From the NCBI RefSeq assembly GCF_030867145.1, contig NC_134442.1, forward strand, positions 821,001 through 885,000: a stretch of DNA of 64,000 nucleotides, read 5' to 3'. Position 1 is the stretch's first letter; each line of letters begins with the position of its first letter. This stretch comes from Opisthocomus hoazin (lineage: Eukaryota > Chordata > Aves > Opisthocomiformes > Opisthocomidae). The notes beneath the pieces were generated by a model. That model was given only the letters and a program-made list of their open reading frames with translations. It was not told the DNA's origin and did not search any database. The translations under genes and the position numbers were made by a program. Below are positions 62,430 through 64,000 of this stretch, piece after piece.

Positions 62430-62606
62430 ACAACATCACGCAGAGGAACGACATTGCCTTGCTGGAATTGGACCAGCCTGTCCAGTGCGGCTACTACGTG
62501 CAGCTTGCTTGTGTGCCCGACGCCTGGCTGAGAGTGTCGCAGCTGAGAAGCTGCTACATCAGTGGCTGGGGTTCCACGACTGCAAGAGGTGAGTTCCCAA
62601 AAGGGA
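62430..62606 (+). pseudogene. Duplicated acrosin exon 3 fragment, unit 6
   Basis: Same breakpoints as in units 1-4, so the fragment predates the LTR insertion. It keeps Ser167, as in the functional exon, where units 1-4 have Ile, and so resembles its source more closely. Confidence 0.85.
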
Positions 62607-63752
62607 CTTGTTTGGCAGGCACAGAGTGACTTCTGCCAGCCCAAGCCCTTACCAAGAGAAACAAGTCCTTCAGCTTCACCTCAGGCAGGCCGGCGTTTCA
62701 CTGCGCATTTGGCCAACAGAGAAAGTGATGGAGGAAGGTGGGGTCATCCCAGATCACAAAACAACTCTTCTCCAGAGCTGACACTCAGCTTCTGGAATCT
62801 TCTGGCTCCTAGTCCTGGGTAATGTGCTTGATACGTCTGGGCTAAGCTCCTGAATCGTGAAGAAAAAGTTTTTCTTTGTGTAGGGGTGGCGCGACCACAG
62901 GTATTTCCAACATATTGTACAACCTCTCTTCTCCAGGAGAAACCTAGACTGAGAGAAGAAATGTGGAAATATCACCAGAGGAGGAGAGAGAAGGAGTGTG
63001 AGCTCGGGAAGGTGTGGATGCTGACAAGAAGCAGGTGCTCAAATGTTACTGCTTTGCACACACCCTGTGTGCTCACCTTCTCCCAGAATCCCACAGCTGT
63101 GTAGCAGGAGGGCTTTGGTAGGGCAGTGTCAGCCTGACCTCAGCCGGGGCCTGGAGCAGAGCCTGCCCCTCCGACACCAGCATGGCTGCCTGGCAGCTGG
63201 GTGGGAAAATGGGAAATGGCAGCCCCCGGGGGAAGCAGGGATGCCCGGGGAGCATCCCAATGCCATCCCTTCCCAGCAGCCCAAGGCAGCACAGCGCACG
63301 CTGACCCCGGGTGTCCTTACAGCAGAGCCCCAGCTGCCCCGCTGGAGCACAGAGACCCCGAGGGGAGGAGGAGGGGAGACGCTTTAGGCAGCCTGCCCCC
63401 TCCCCAGACACCCCCGGGCATGGAAAGGCCCCGCGCCCTGCCAAGCCGGCGAGTCGCCACTCGTGCCACGGTGCAGAGGCGGCCACCTCCGGTGTGCTCT
63501 GGGCTGGCGCAGCCTTGTCCTGAGCCGGGGGAAGGTTCCCTGTGCCTCAGTCCAGAGTCCTCACCTGCAAAGCCTCATTTTCAGGGCCAAAATCCTCATT
63601 TTGGGGGCCCCAACCTGTCTGTTCTTGCCCACAGCCGCGTATTTCCCTGTCCCACTTCACCGCTCTCCACAGCTTCCCCAGGAGGGGACGTGAGAGGAAG
63701 GTGCTGAGCTCTGCTGCTGGGGTCCAGGGACAGGACGCATGGGAACGGCTCA
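62607..63752. other. Spacer, unit 6
   Basis: Copy of 7440-8584; no gene recognised. Confidence 0.4.
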
Positions 63753-63913
63753 GAGATGCGTCAGGGCAGGTTCAGCTGGGCACGAGGATCCGTTTCTGCA
63801 CCGAGAGGGCGGCCGGGCGCTGGGACAGGCTGCCTGAGAGGCGGTCGGTGCCCCCGGCCTGTCCGTGCCCAGGAGCCCTTTGGGCAGTGCCCTCCATGCT
63901 CTGCTGTCAGGCC
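63753..63913 (+). mobile_element. CR1 3'-UTR remnant, unit 6
   Basis: Copy of 8585-8745; the CCAAT array would begin just beyond the window end. Confidence 0.5.
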
Positions 63914-64000
63914 GGGCCAGCCCTGCAGGGCGGGCGGTTGGACGGGGCGATGGCTGCCGCTCCCTCCCCAGCGGAAGCTCCCTGCTCTGCCGTGCCCACA

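Overview
The window looks like vertebrate, most probably avian, genomic DNA. A CR1 LINE carries the classic bird-type 3' end, smaller CR1 scraps occur elsewhere, there is an ALV/ERVK-style solo LTR, and the genes have spliced, GC-rich exons. Species cannot be told from the sequence.

Bases 1 to about 50,625 are a head-to-tail array of five units of about 10.84 kb. A sixth, partial unit (58,732-64,000) follows an 8.1-kb linker. A full unit reads: 21-bp minisatellite A, a GC-rich segment, minisatellite B, a minus-strand fragment resembling the helical region of Topors, a short TACAATAC-type repeat, a 41-bp inverted-repeat arm, a five-exon acrosin-like gene on the plus strand, a sense solo LTR, a duplicated piece of acrosin exon 3, a spacer with a CR1 3' remnant, a regularly spaced array of CCAAT boxes, a GC-rich stretch, and the second 41-bp arm.

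The six acrosin genes share exon structure and phases. Each encodes a signal peptide, a short light chain with two Cys, an Arg/Val-Val-Gly-Gly activation site, the His-Asp-Ser triad, a trypsin-type Asp in the S1 pocket and a short acrosin-like tail. Copies 1-4 appear intact (349 aa). Copy 5 has a 1-bp deletion that changes its tail. Copy 6 has a Gly-to-Arg change in the Cys-Gly-Gly motif, has lost one glycosylation sequon and ends two codons early.

Units 1 and 3 are one subtype and units 2 and 4 another, giving a 21.68-kb dimeric period. This points either to recent duplication and homogenisation or to an assembly artefact. Unit 6 lacks the solo LTR and keeps the empty target site, so it branched off before the insertion.

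The linker (50,626-58,731) holds an 871-bp direct duplication at its two ends, an inverted copy of array sequence, about 1 kb of degenerate TACAATAC repeat, and a nearly full-length but broken CR1 on the minus strand. The likely biology is copy-number expansion of a sperm acrosomal protease. Expression and function are inferred, not shown.
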